DNA of 64,000 nucleotides from Schizochytrium sp. CCTCC M209059 (lineage: Eukaryota > Sar > Bigyra > Thraustochytrida > Thraustochytriidae). The DNA is taken from assembly GCA_000818945.1 (NCBI GenBank), contig KN805371.1, positions 680,666 through 744,665 of the forward strand, read 5' to 3'. The notes below the pieces were generated by a model. The model ran no database searches and was not told where the DNA came from. It worked only from the letters and a program-made list of their open reading frames with translations. Shown here in pieces: positions 28,770-38,238 of this stretch; position 1 is the first letter of the stretch, and the number at the start of each line of letters is the position of its first letter. The position numbers and the translations under genes were made by a program.

Positions 28770-30131
28770 ATGCGTGAGGTCATCTCCATCCACATCGGCC
28801 AGGCCGGTGTTCAGGTCGGTAACGCCTGCTGGGAGCTCTACTGCCTCGAGCATGGCATCCAGCCGGACGGCCAGATGCCCTCGGACAAGACCATTGGCGG
28901 CGGCGATGATGCCTTCAACACCTTCTTCTCCGAGACTGGCGCCGGCAAGCACGTGCCCCGCGCCGTGCTCGTCGATCTCGAGCCCACCGTCTGTGACGAG
29001 GTCCGCACCGGCACCTACCGCGCTCTTTACCACCCCGAGCAGATCATCACCGGCAAGGAGGACGCTGCCAACAACTACGCTCGTGGCCACTACACCATCG
29101 GCAAGGAGATCGTCGACCTCGTCCTCGACCGCATCCGCAAGCTCGCCGACAACTGCACTGGTCTCCAGGGCTTCCTCTGCTTCAACGCCGTCGGCGGTGG
29201 TACCGGCTCCGGTCTCGGTTCGCTCCTCCTCGAGCGTCTGAGCGTCGACTACGGCCGCAAGTCCAAGCTCGGCTTCTGCGTCTACCCCTCGCCCCAGGTG
29301 TCGACCGCTGTCGTCGAGCCCTACAACTGCGTGCTCTCGACGCACTCGCTCCTCGAGCACACCGATGTCGCCGTCATGCTCGACAACGAGGCCATCTACG
29401 ACATCTGCCGTCGTTCGCTCGACATTGAGCGCCCGACCTACACCAACCTGAACCGCCTGGTCGCTCAGGTCATCTCGTCGCTGACCGCCTCGCTTCGCTT
29501 CGATGGTGCTCTCAACGTCGATATCACCGAGTTCCAGACCAACCTGGTCCCGTACCCGCGCATCCACTTCATGCTTTCGTCGTACGCCCCGGTCATCTCG
29601 GCCGAGAAGGCGTACCACGAGCAGCTCTCCGTGTCTGAGATCACCAACGCTGCTTTCGAGCCCTCCTCGATGATGTCCAAGTGCGACCCCCGCCACGGCA
29701 AGTACATGGCCTGCTGCCTCATGTACCGTGGTGATGTCGTCCCCAAGGATGTCAACGCTTCGGTCGCCACCATCAAGACCAAGCGCACCATCCAGTTCGT
29801 CGACTGGTGCCCCACTGGCTTCAAGTGCGGTATCAACTACCAGCCCCCCACCGTCGTCCCCGGTGGCGATCTCGCCAAGGTGCAGCGCGCCGTGTGCATG
29901 ATCTCGAACTCGACCGCCATCGCCGAGGTCTTCTCGCGTGTCGACCACAAGTTCGATCTTATGTACGCCAAGCGCGCCTTCGTGCACTGGTACGTCGGTG
30001 AGGGTATGGAGGAGGGTGAGTTCTCCGAGGCCCGTGAGGATCTTGCCGCTCTCGAGAAGGATTACGAGGAGGTCGGTGCCGAGACCGCCGAGGGCGAGGG
30101 CGAGGAGGCCGAGTACGGCGAGGAGTACTAA
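28770..30131 (+). CDS. TUBA: alpha-tubulin, copy 2
   Basis: It encodes exactly the same 453-residue alpha-tubulin as the gene 2,186 bp upstream, with the start in context CAACAAG-ATG. The five nucleotide differences from copy 1 are all third-position. They lie only in the first 258 and last 52 bases, leaving 1,052 identical bases in the middle. The flanking DNA is much more diverged, so recent gene conversion or homogenisation is likely. The 5' UTR has no clear intron, unlike copy 1, so the copies may differ in regulation while supplying the same protein. Confidence 0.98.
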   Translation: MREVISIHIGQAGVQVGNACWELYCLEHGIQPDGQMPSDKTIGGGDDAFNTFFSETGAGKHVPRAVLVDLEPTVCDEVRTGTYRALYHPEQIITGKEDAANNYARGHYTIGKEIVDLVLDRIRKLADNCTGLQGFLCFNAVGGGTGSGLGSLLLERLSVDYGRKSKLGFCVYPSPQVSTAVVEPYNCVLSTHSLLEHTDVAVMLDNEAIYDICRRSLDIERPTYTNLNRLVAQVISSLTASLRFDGALNVDITEFQTNLVPYPRIHFMLSSYAPVISAEKAYHEQLSVSEITNAAFEPSSMMSKCDPRHGKYMACCLMYRGDVVPKDVNASVATIKTKRTIQFVDWCPTGFKCGINYQPPTVVPGGDLAKVQRAVCMISNSTAIAEVFSRVDHKFDLMYAKRAFVHWYVGEGMEEGEFSEAREDLAALEKDYEEVGAETAEGEGEEAEYGEEY

Positions 30132-30856
30132 GCGAGCACAACTGCTTTGGCTTCAGCTCGCGAGGATGTGATGCCAATCTTGGCTTTTTTGGTATGCTGG
30201 TACACGGAATTGGCTGTGTCTACTTGGCCGTCTCCCAACATGAGACGTGTCTCGATAGACCGCTTCCGGTTAGTATGGTGCACCGAAGCCATGGATCATT
30301 GTCCTCATTACTGCTGCTGCTACTGGACATTATCGCTTGTCCGCTTCTCTCCCCGAAATCCGAACGCGAAGAAGAAAAGGGAAATTTTAAAAAGGTAAAA
30401 ATCAATTTTGCATTCTGCAACACGTTTGTTACATCCCATCGGTGGAGTCTTTTCGTTAACGTATCATGTCATAAATGGGACAAGCGAGGAAGTTGCATGC
30501 AGCACTCTACGCGAAGGAAAAGAATCGTGTAGCTTACTTGCCTTCAAGTCAATCTTGTCAAAGGACTTCTTATTGATCCAACGTGTAAACCTAGACCTAG
30601 GTGCTTGCTTTTGTGCTCAAGCAAGCGATCGTCGTTGCGCTAACCTTTACGCAGATGTTTAAAAACGCCTGTAAAGCTTTGCGGTGTCAAGGTGGGTGTT
30701 GGCCCGAAAACCCAACTACAACTCAGTACTTACTATGCATGAGGAAATAATCAGAAACTCTCTTCTTCTTCTTCTTCTTCTTCTTCTTCTTCCTTTTCTT
30801 CTTCAGCTTCGTTCGTTTTCGTTTTCGTTTTCGTTTCCGTTTCCTTTGGAACAAAC
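30132..30856. other. convergent spacer with (CTT)n and (CGTTTT)n runs
   Basis: Contains the tubulin copy 2 hairpin, a (CTT)n run at 30760-30792 and a (CGTTTT)n run at about 30810-30845, next to the MINDY gene stop. No gene seen. Confidence 0.6.
30229..30247 (+). promoter_or_regulatory. 3' UTR hairpin, alpha-tubulin copy 2
   Basis: Identical 19-mer to that after copy 1: a 6-bp CGTCTC/GAGACG stem with CCAACAT loop, 97 nt after the stop. Confidence 0.6.
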
Positions 30857-32395
30857 TTATGCGCTTGGCATCTTGCCCTCATTGCACTCCACCGTGCAGT
30901 CTGGCCACTTTGTCTGGAGCAGCGACACGAGCTTGGGGGCATGTCGTCTGTTCATCTTGCGCTGCCACTCAAGCGGAAGCTCGTCATAATGAAGCCAGAG
31001 CGAGTACCCAGCATCTGCACGGGACTGCCCACAGGACTGACACACCGTGGTGCCAGCCTCGTTCTGCCCAAAGCACATGGTCTCAAAGCGCGTTCTGTAG
31101 CAGGAGGCACATCGCCACGGCTCACCGGTCGCAGGTTCATTCTCCGAGCTCAAGGTGAAAATAGCCGGGGCGGGCATGCTGGCCGGCCGATCCGGGCCCT
31201 TGACAGAAGGATCGTCGACAGCAAGAACTGCTTCGAATCGCCACTCCTGCCATTCCTCCGGCTTGGCCGCCTTGTCATCCGGATGAGCCTGTACAATATC
31301 CTCGATCTCACCCACAGCAGGCTTAAAGTAAGCCTCCTGATGCTGTTCCGGCGCAGGCTCGGCCTCCTTGTCTCCGCGAATCGTAATATGGGCCATGCGC
31401 GGACCCGCCGGAGGGAGACCGTTAAACTGCCACAACTCCAGAGGCGGCTTGTACGCGTCAAGAGGCGTCTCGCTGAAGAGCACCGTAAAGTGGTCTCCGC
31501 CGTGCAAAACCCAAACAGGTTGTGCCGGTTTCTTGAGCTGGTCGTGCACAGGAATGCCACTTTCTAGCTCGCTAAAGCTGAGTAGACCGACGCCCGACGG
31601 AACTTCGAGATCGACCTTGCCACCTCCAAGAGCATAGGCTCCAACGTTGCCTACGCAACGTCCGGCAAGCAAGAGCAAAAGGAGCTCGCTTGTACAAAGT
31701 TGATTCGGGCCTACAATGAGCGGAAGCTCGCCACCGCCCATGAGAACCTCCTGTTGCGTTTCTTCCACGCCGTGCGAGAGCACGCAGCTGCAGAGGAGCA
31801 CCTCCAGGAATCCTTTGCTTGCGTAGTCCTCCATGTGGTCATGGACAAACGTCTCGACCTGGTCTAGCTTGACACTTTTCGTGTCCATGGACTCGTGTTT
31901 GGCGCCGTCACGCCACGAGCACATTGTGGCCTCGCTCTTTCCAGAAGATTCTGTGCAGCGAGCAATGACGGTTGACACGATGTGGGCGTACTCTTCGTCA
32001 CTCACGGGCTCTTTTGGATCGAGCACGGCGCTGCCGCGCTCAAGTCTGCTTGCCACGACCAGGGCTTCAAGGGCAGCGAGGACTCCGCATGGGCCGTTTT
32101 TTACTTGTGTAATGCCCACGCCGTTCTCGTACCAGTCAAGCGCTTGTTGCGTCCATGCTTCTGCAGGCTTTTCCCCACCAAAAAGCACCTGGGTGAGCTC
32201 GAAATCGCGTAGATACTCCGGACCCGATGCGCCTCCACTCTGGCCCGCCGCACCTCCGCCTCCGCCGCCACCGCCGTCGCCCATCATCGAAAAGTATAGG
32301 TTCACGGCGCCCTCAACGTCGCCGCCGGCCATGTCAAGGAACCCCTGTGCCTCCTCGGCCGACATGCCCGTCATACTCTGCAGTTGGTCCGCCAT
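30857..32395 (-). CDS. MINDY-3/4-type deubiquitinase with N-terminal UBA-like domain
   Basis: The 512-residue protein starts at the ATG at 32395 (MADQLQSMTG). Residues 7 to 38 look like a UBA/UBA-like fold (MSAEEAQGFLDMAGGDVEGAVNLYF), then a poly-Gly linker. The MINDY catalytic domain follows: Gln97 and nucleophile Cys103 in TQVKNGPCGVL, and His302 in GGDHFTVLF. The upstream block VLFGGEKPAEAWTQQAL is also typical. MINDY enzymes trim Lys48-linked ubiquitin chains. Near residues 437 to 465 a CxxC...CxxC pair (WRCASCYRTRFE, VCQSCGQSR) resembles a RanBP2-type zinc finger, followed by the C-terminal WPDCTVECNEGKMP segment. No intron. Confidence 0.8.
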   Translation of the reverse strand: MADQLQSMTGMSAEEAQGFLDMAGGDVEGAVNLYFSMMGDGGGGGGGGAAGQSGGASGPEYLRDFELTQVLFGGEKPAEAWTQQALDWYENGVGITQVKNGPCGVLAALEALVVASRLERGSAVLDPKEPVSDEEYAHIVSTVIARCTESSGKSEATMCSWRDGAKHESMDTKSVKLDQVETFVHDHMEDYASKGFLEVLLCSCVLSHGVEETQQEVLMGGGELPLIVGPNQLCTSELLLLLLAGRCVGNVGAYALGGGKVDLEVPSGVGLLSFSELESGIPVHDQLKKPAQPVWVLHGGDHFTVLFSETPLDAYKPPLELWQFNGLPPAGPRMAHITIRGDKEAEPAPEQHQEAYFKPAVGEIEDIVQAHPDDKAAKPEEWQEWRFEAVLAVDDPSVKGPDRPASMPAPAIFTLSSENEPATGEPWRCASCYRTRFETMCFGQNEAGTTVCQSCGQSRADAGYSLWLHYDELPLEWQRKMNRRHAPKLVSLLQTKWPDCTVECNEGKMPSA

Positions 32396-33489
32396 CGTGC
32401 TTCGGCCTCCTTCCTTGCGTGTCTTCACGCAGGCCTGTACGCAGTCGCTCTCTCCGCGTTCGTAGATCAACGAAGGTCGTTGTCGTTTGGCTGTCTGCGA
32501 GCGCTGCCCCAGCTACAAGAGCGGCGGCTCGGAGCCTTCGTGACTTTCTGAGTTTCGGACATGCTCGTCCGCGCTTTTAGACAGCGATCTTGTCCGAAAC
32601 TCACGAGCGCGCAAGAACAAAAGAACGGTAAGAGAACGGCGACCGCCTGGACTCGAAATTAGCAAGAGGCTGCGTTCTTCTGCTTGGACTTCATGAAATG
32701 ACCCTAGACCGTGTATCCATTTCCATACTTTGTCCGCGCGCAATAGTTCTCCGGGGGTTTAGAAAAGAAGTCTTCTCTCCGGTCCGGAAAGACGCTAAAA
32801 ACCCCGTTGCGGCTTTTTTTTTGCCCCAGTGGAAATTTGGAGACCGGAGGGCGCGGAAAGTTCTTTGCTCATAGTATCCCCCTTTAAAACAACGTGTCCC
32901 ATCGGGAGAGGTGCCGATCATTCCCCCTTACTCCACTGCACACTCTCCCAACCTAGATCCGCTCAGTGATGCATAGGCCTTATTGTAATACAAAATCCTG
33001 ATCGACCTTCCACCACTCTCCCACAGTAGCGTACCGCACCGGTTCCAGGGAGGTTCCTCGTCCGGCCGCAGCACTTGCAGGCGCGGGATGTGCTCTTTGC
33101 GCGGGGCAAAGGTTCACTTCGGAGGCCGCGCGCAAGTGTCTCTTTCTGGCCGCTACCTCTTGTACGTGTTGAGGCCGGCGAGACGAGACGAAACACGAGA
33201 ACCTGCAAGCGAGGAGGAGGCAGGCGGCAAGGCGCAGCAGACCCGATCCGAGACTCGCCGCCGCCGCCGCAGCCCGCCCGCCCTCACGCGCAGGCGCGCC
33301 GCTCCCCCAGCCCGCCTCCGCCCCCGCGCGCAGACGCGCAGCCCGCAGACCTCGAGCAGCAGCTCCCACGCGCAAGGCGCGTCGGTGGAGCGCGGTCGAG
33401 GTCGCGAGCTCGTGCGTCTTGCGCGTCGAGGCGTCGAGGCGCTCTTCCTTGGCGCAGGCAGGAAGAGCAGGGCCCGAGGAGAGCGGCAG

Positions 33490-33527
<38 letters not shown>

Positions 33528-33659
33528 CTTGGAGAGTGGCGCACGAGAAAAGGGAGAGACTTCTTCTAAGAAGTAGACAAAGCCATCGACGGCGGCGACT
33601 TTGAGAACATTCTCCACTCCTTTGTTGTTCCAGGTGCATATCAATAAAAGAGGAGGAAA
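32396..33659. other. divergent promoter region of the MINDY and NBR1-like genes
   Basis: It holds a TAGGCCTT near-copy of the recurring palindrome at 32974-32981 and an (AGC)n run at 33494-33525. A TTGTTGTTCCAG acceptor-like site ends at 33633, possibly the end of a 5' UTR intron with no donor identified. No gene seen. Confidence 0.55.
33494..33525. repeat. (AGC)n trinucleotide run
   Basis: About ten AGC/CAG units, 135 nt upstream of the NBR1-like start. Confidence 0.9.
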
Positions 33660-35942
33660 ATGATGGCGAGTTCCGCAGATGTCAAGAGCGAGGCCGGCGT
33701 CCAGGGCGAGGAAGACAACCGCTTGCGTGCGATGAGCTCGGCAGCGAGCACGGCGTCCGATGGCGAGGACGGCTTTTTCATGGTCGAGGCCGATTCGGAG
33801 AGTGTCAAGGGTACACAGGAGCAAGACGCCGCGAGCCATGGAGATTTCGAGGTCGAAGCAATGGTCAAGAACAATGCCACCGAGGAGGGCGCCGAGGGTG
33901 AGTCTGAGTCTGCCTCTGCGTGCGAAGAGGAAGGCGAAGAGGAAGGCGAGAACAAGCTGCAAGACAACGCATGCAGTGCCGCGGTGCGTGAATCCGAACA
34001 GGGTCGCGAAGCGGAACAACCAGCTCAAGTGGAATCTGCCTCGGTGGAGGAAGTCGCTGCTCCTCCGCTTGCAGTCGAGGAGGATTCGCTTTCCATCTCT
34101 TTCTCGGAGGAGTCGTACTCGCATCCCATCGACGCTGAAGCCCTTGCCGGTGCCAGTGTCGACAATGACGCCAATGAGGCGAAGGATGCCTTTACCGTGG
34201 ACGCCGTCTCGGACATGGCCATCAAGAACGTTCTGGCGATGCTTGCTCGTCTTGCCGAGCTCTCTGTTGACCCGTCCAGCGAGGTCGACGCGGAACTCAT
34301 GAACGCTCTCATGGACCTTGCCGCGAAGCGACACGTGGTTGAGGCAGTTCAATCGTTCTTGAGCCTTCCCGTCTTGTGCGACGCTATCACGGCCGGTGCC
34401 TCAGCCGGCTCGTTCGAGAAAGGCGTCGTTGACAATCTTGCGGACCTTTTCATGGGCCTGGCAGACTTGACGTACCGCGCCCCTGAGCTTGCAGCGATCA
34501 CACCGGCTGCGTTCGCCAAGCTCGTAAGCACTGTGCGCTCGCGTGACCAAAAGGTAGCCTCTGCTACCGTTGGCCCCGTTCTCGCAGCGCAAGATAACAG
34601 CAAGGAGCCTGCTCCGCAGGCGGATGCTGCTGTGCAGGCGCAGGAGAAGACCCCTCCCGTCGGGGTCCTTCACCGTCACATCGTGTGCGATGGCTGCAAT
34701 ACCCCTGAGAAGCAAAAGGCCTCGGCTGACAATGGACATCGCTCGAACGGTTGCATCGTTGGCATTCGCTGGAAGAGCGCCATTACTGAAGACTTTGATC
34801 TGTGCTCAACGTGCGAGGGCACCGGAGACTTTGAGGAGAAGCATGGCCCCTTTCTCAAGATCACTGAGCCCAAGAAGGCCCCTCGCGAGCTTGTCGTGGT
34901 TTTGCGCGAAGATGGCTCTTCCAGCGGCGGTGCCACGGGCGCGTCCAGCGCTCATCGCTGCCGTGGTCGTGGCCGCCGTCGCCACAACCATATGGGCGGC
35001 CTTTTTCGCCGTCTTCAGCAGCAGCAGCAGCAGCAAAAGGAAAAGGAAAAGGAAGACAAGCAAGCCTCGGAGAACGAGACCAAGCTTTTGTGCCCCTCTG
35101 GATCCCATCCGCTGCAGCGTTTCTGCGCTTCGATCGGGTACACTTGCGACATTTGCGAGGAGTCGCCCGGCTTTGGGCAGCCCATGTATGGCTGTCGCCA
35201 GTGCAACTGGGACATTTGTCTCGTGTGCTCTGATCACCAGTATGCGCAATCTCTTGCCATGGGCGGCGCTTCGTCGAAGAATGCTGCCGACATGCAGCAG
35301 GTTCAGCCGGAGCAAATGCCGCAGGAGGATGAGCCCAAGGTGGAAATGCAGCAAATGCCGCAGCAAGAACCTCAGGCGGAACAAGTACAAGAACAGCACC
35401 AGCACCAGCAGCACCAGCACCAGCAGCACCAGCAGCAAGCTATCTCTCTTACGTCCCCGCCTCCTCCGCCTCTGCCGTCCGCGGCTCGTCCCCTTGCCAA
35501 GTTTCTCGCCGATATGAGCGTTCCCGACGGCACGGTTTTGCCTGCGGGCAAACGCTTTGTCAAGACTTGGCGTATCGCGAACCCGTCCGCGGACCAGACT
35601 TGGCCCGATGACGTGCGTCTCGTCTGCGTGGGGGGAAGCCGCATGGAGGGTCCCGATGAGGGCGTCCCCGTGGCGCAGCTTCGCGAGCAGTCCGCTGCCG
35701 ATCTCAGCGTCGAACTCGTGGCTCCCGTTGAAAGTGGTCGCTACGTTGGCTACTGGCGTCTCATGAGCGGTGGTCAGCGCTTTGGCCACCGTCTGTGGAT
35801 CGACATCACCGTCGTGCGCAAGTGGGACGAACAGCTCCGCGCCTTGGCCGAGATGGGATTCCATGCGGACCAGGACCTCCTCGCGATCCTCGACGAAGAG
35901 GACGGCAATCTCGATGTCGTCATTCCCCGCCTCTGCTGCTAA
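33660..35942 (+). CDS. NBR1-like selective autophagy receptor
   Basis: The 760-residue protein begins at two adjacent ATGs (33660 and 33663). An acidic N-terminus contains a LIR-like core F39-F-M-V42 within GEDGFFMV, a candidate Atg8-binding site. A ZZ zinc finger is at about 338 to 386 (VCDGCN...DFDLCSTCE). A second ZZ/DC1-like finger is at about 475 to 528 (YTCDICE, YGCRQCNWDICLVC). The NBR1 four-tryptophan (FW) domain is at about 611 to 715 (PAGKRFVKTWRIANPSADQTWP to GYWRLMSGGQRFGHRLWIDI). A C-terminal UBA is at 724 to 760. No PB1 domain is evident. Gln/His-rich spacers separate the domains. It would link ubiquitinated cargo to autophagosomes; role inferred from domain order. Confidence 0.82.
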   Translation: MMASSADVKSEAGVQGEEDNRLRAMSSAASTASDGEDGFFMVEADSESVKGTQEQDAASHGDFEVEAMVKNNATEEGAEGESESASACEEEGEEEGENKLQDNACSAAVRESEQGREAEQPAQVESASVEEVAAPPLAVEEDSLSISFSEESYSHPIDAEALAGASVDNDANEAKDAFTVDAVSDMAIKNVLAMLARLAELSVDPSSEVDAELMNALMDLAAKRHVVEAVQSFLSLPVLCDAITAGASAGSFEKGVVDNLADLFMGLADLTYRAPELAAITPAAFAKLVSTVRSRDQKVASATVGPVLAAQDNSKEPAPQADAAVQAQEKTPPVGVLHRHIVCDGCNTPEKQKASADNGHRSNGCIVGIRWKSAITEDFDLCSTCEGTGDFEEKHGPFLKITEPKKAPRELVVVLREDGSSSGGATGASSAHRCRGRGRRRHNHMGGLFRRLQQQQQQQKEKEKEDKQASENETKLLCPSGSHPLQRFCASIGYTCDICEESPGFGQPMYGCRQCNWDICLVCSDHQYAQSLAMGGASSKNAADMQQVQPEQMPQEDEPKVEMQQMPQQEPQAEQVQEQHQHQQHQHQQHQQQAISLTSPPPPPLPSAARPLAKFLADMSVPDGTVLPAGKRFVKTWRIANPSADQTWPDDVRLVCVGGSRMEGPDEGVPVAQLREQSAADLSVELVAPVESGRYVGYWRLMSGGQRFGHRLWIDITVVRKWDEQLRALAEMGFHADQDLLAILDEEDGNLDVVIPRLCC

Positions 35943-36615
35943 AATCTAGCACTGCCAAGCAAGCGTTGCTAAGCAAGCATTTGCTCCAGCACGCCACGCG
36001 AGCCAGTACTACTCTTGCTCGCCTCATATGGCTGTCTACAGGACTGGCTGCCGCGGAGCCTGACCGCCACGCCACGCCACGCTGACTTGCTGACTGAGAG
36101 CGATTGCCTCGCACATCAATCAATCAATCAAACAATCACACTCGCTCACCCGCTCATTATACCTGCCGTAGCGTAGCGTAGTCCGTGCTGCCTGTTTGTA
36201 CAATGGTCATAAAGAATGTCTCTCTCTCTCTCTCTCTTTTCCTCTCTTCATCGCGCTTCGTCGTTCTTATCTTGCTCGCTGGCACCACCGCGCGTCCTGT
36301 CCTAGTACGACGTCACGGCGAGTGACGTTTTCGGATAAATCGGAAAAATTACAGTTGGTGCAAAATATGGGCCACGTAGATTCTCCGACGAAGATCGCGT
36401 CGTGAATTGCACTGCAAGGTCACGGCCACAAGCAAATTGCACGTCTCTCCACGTGCACAGACAGACAGGCAGACACGCAAGCAAGCGAGGCGAGGCAACA
36501 CAAGGCAACACAAGGCAACGCAAGGCAGCGCTAGGCAGCGCTAGGCAACGCAAGGCAACGCAAGGCAACGCAAGGCAGAGCGAGGTACGGACGAAGAAAG
36601 AGTAAGAACAGAGCA
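35943..36615. other. intergenic region with (CT)n and a 10-bp minisatellite
   Basis: Contains CAAGCAAG-like units near 35956, (CT)n near 36220-36237 and the 10-bp minisatellite at 36494-36583. No gene seen. Confidence 0.6.
36494..36583. repeat. 10-bp minisatellite, nine units, upstream of sulfhydrylase start
   Basis: Units are GGCAACACAA (2), GGCAACGCAA (1), GGCAGCGCTA (2), GGCAACGCAA (3) and GGCAGAGCGA (1). The array ends 32 nt before the ATG at 36616. Confidence 0.9.
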
Positions 36616-37938
36616 ATGTCGGGACACGAAGGCCAGCGGTTCGAGACGATCCAGGTCCATGCGGGCCACGAGATCGACTCGTCCCGGGCGCGTGCAGTGC
36701 CCATCAACCAGACCACCTCGTTCGTCTTTCGCGATCCGGAGCATGGCGCTGCACTCTTTGGTCTCCAGGAGTTTGGGGACATCTACACCCGCCTGAATAA
36801 CCCGACCACTGGCGTGCTGGAGCGCCGGGTTGCTGCCCTCGAAGGTGGTGTCATGGCCGTCGGTACGTCCTCCGGCCAGGCGGCACAGATGCTCGCCATG
36901 ACGACCATCTGCGAAGCTGGCGAGAACTTTGTCTCGACGCCATTTCTCTATGGCGGCACGTACAACCAGTTCAAGGTTTGCTTCAAGCGTCTTGGCATCG
37001 ACGTTCGCTTCATCGGCGGCAAGGGCGACGAGACTGAGGAGGTGGAGAAGCTCATTGATGACAAGACCAAGGCCATCTACATTGAGACGCTGTCTAACCC
37101 GCGCTTCAACGTCGGCGACATCGAGCGCATGGCGGCCATCGCTCACAAGCATGGTATTCCCCTCGTCGTCGACAACACCTTTGGCGCCGTTGGCTACGTG
37201 TGCCGCCCCCTCGAGCACGGCGCCGATATCGTCGTCGAGTCGCTCTCCAAGTGGGGTACTGGCAACGGAACCACGATCAACGGCATCATCGTTGACGGCG
37301 GCAAGTTTCCCTGGAACAACGGCAAATTTCCCTCCTTCACCGAACCTTCCGAGGGTTACCACGGCATGAAGTTTTGGGACACCTTTGGCCCGGAGGGCGT
37401 GCTCAAGACCAACGTCGCCTTTGCTATTCGCGTTCGTGTGGAGCAACTCCGTGACATGGGCGCTTGCCAATCCCCCTTCAACTCGTTCATGACGATTTAC
37501 GGGCTTGAGACGCTCTCGCTTCGCATGGAACGCCACTGCTACAACGCTCTCGAGCTCGCGCGTTGGCTTGAGGTCCACCCCCAGGTCTCTTGGGTCTCGT
37601 ACGCCGGCCTGCCCGAGCATCCTTACCATATGCTCGCCAAAAAGTACTTTCGCAAGCACATGTACGGCGCAGTGCTCTGCTTTGGCGTCAAGGGTGGCAT
37701 TGAGGCCGGAAAGAAGTTCATTGTCTCTTGCAAGCTCGCCAGTCACCTTGCCAACGTTGGCGATACCAAGACGTTGGTCATTCATCCTGCTTCCACCACG
37801 CATGGCCAGCTCTCTGATGACGAGCAGGCCGCCTCTGGCGTCACCAAGGACATGATCCGTGTTGCTGTCGGTATCGAGCACATCGACGACATCAAGGAGG
37901 ACTTTGAGCAGGCATTGGACGCGTGCAAGGGAATTTGA
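36616..37938 (+). CDS. MET17: O-acetylhomoserine sulfhydrylase (Cys/Met PLP enzyme)
   Basis: This PLP enzyme of the trans-sulfuration class makes homocysteine from O-acetylhomoserine and sulfide, giving direct sulfur assimilation into methionine. The 440-residue protein starts at MSGHEGQRFETIQVHAG. Family landmarks are YTRLNNPT near residue 57, the ALEGG and SSGQAAQ cofactor phosphate loop, Asp186 in VVDNTFGA (pyridine N contact), the Schiff-base Lys212 in ESLSKWG, and the terminal RVAVGIEHIDDIKEDF block. Yeast Met17 is about 444 residues. The residue before the SLSK motif is Glu where His or Gln is usual. Codon bias is strong, suggesting good expression. A cystathionine synthase role is less likely given length and motifs. 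Confidence 0.9.
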   Translation: MSGHEGQRFETIQVHAGHEIDSSRARAVPINQTTSFVFRDPEHGAALFGLQEFGDIYTRLNNPTTGVLERRVAALEGGVMAVGTSSGQAAQMLAMTTICEAGENFVSTPFLYGGTYNQFKVCFKRLGIDVRFIGGKGDETEEVEKLIDDKTKAIYIETLSNPRFNVGDIERMAAIAHKHGIPLVVDNTFGAVGYVCRPLEHGADIVVESLSKWGTGNGTTINGIIVDGGKFPWNNGKFPSFTEPSEGYHGMKFWDTFGPEGVLKTNVAFAIRVRVEQLRDMGACQSPFNSFMTIYGLETLSLRMERHCYNALELARWLEVHPQVSWVSYAGLPEHPYHMLAKKYFRKHMYGAVLCFGVKGGIEAGKKFIVSCKLASHLANVGDTKTLVIHPASTTHGQLSDDEQAASGVTKDMIRVAVGIEHIDDIKEDFEQALDACKGI

Positions 37939-38238
37939 GCGACTTGCAATGGCAGTCGAGTCTACGGGCGAAACCCATCTTTTATCAAAAGTCGGCCAGC
38001 CCGCCAGTCAGCTGGGTAGCGGACCGAATCAGATTAATATTGCGCTTTTTCGTCTTCGCCCCTTGTCTGATGTCTTTTTGGCCCTTGGCTTATGCTTGTA
38101 TTTTTCTTGTTAAGCACATCGAAGCGTGGCAAGACTCGCGCACATGTTTTGTTGTCAAGCTTTCCACACTGCGAACCGAAAAACGCCACTATAATTCTGT
38201 TGATCATGATATACATACCGCTCAAGCTGAGCTTACCC
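37939..38238. other. convergent 3' spacer, 300 bp
   Basis: Unique sequence with no repeat or gene that I can see. Confidence 0.6.

Noticed and set aside
26470..29987. 443- and 420-codon minus-strand frames antisense to both alpha-tubulin genes
   Set aside because: They arise from strong C-ending codon bias in the tubulin genes; their Asp/Val/Gly-rich translations match no family, while the plus strand is perfect alpha-tubulin.
33153..34352. 399-codon minus-strand frame over the NBR1-like 5' half
   Set aside because: It overlaps the acidic region of a real gene and the (AGC)n run; translation is repeat-like and without domain.
36541..37881. 446-codon minus-strand frame over the sulfhydrylase gene
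   Set aside because: It is a codon-bias shadow of a clear PLP enzyme on the plus strand.
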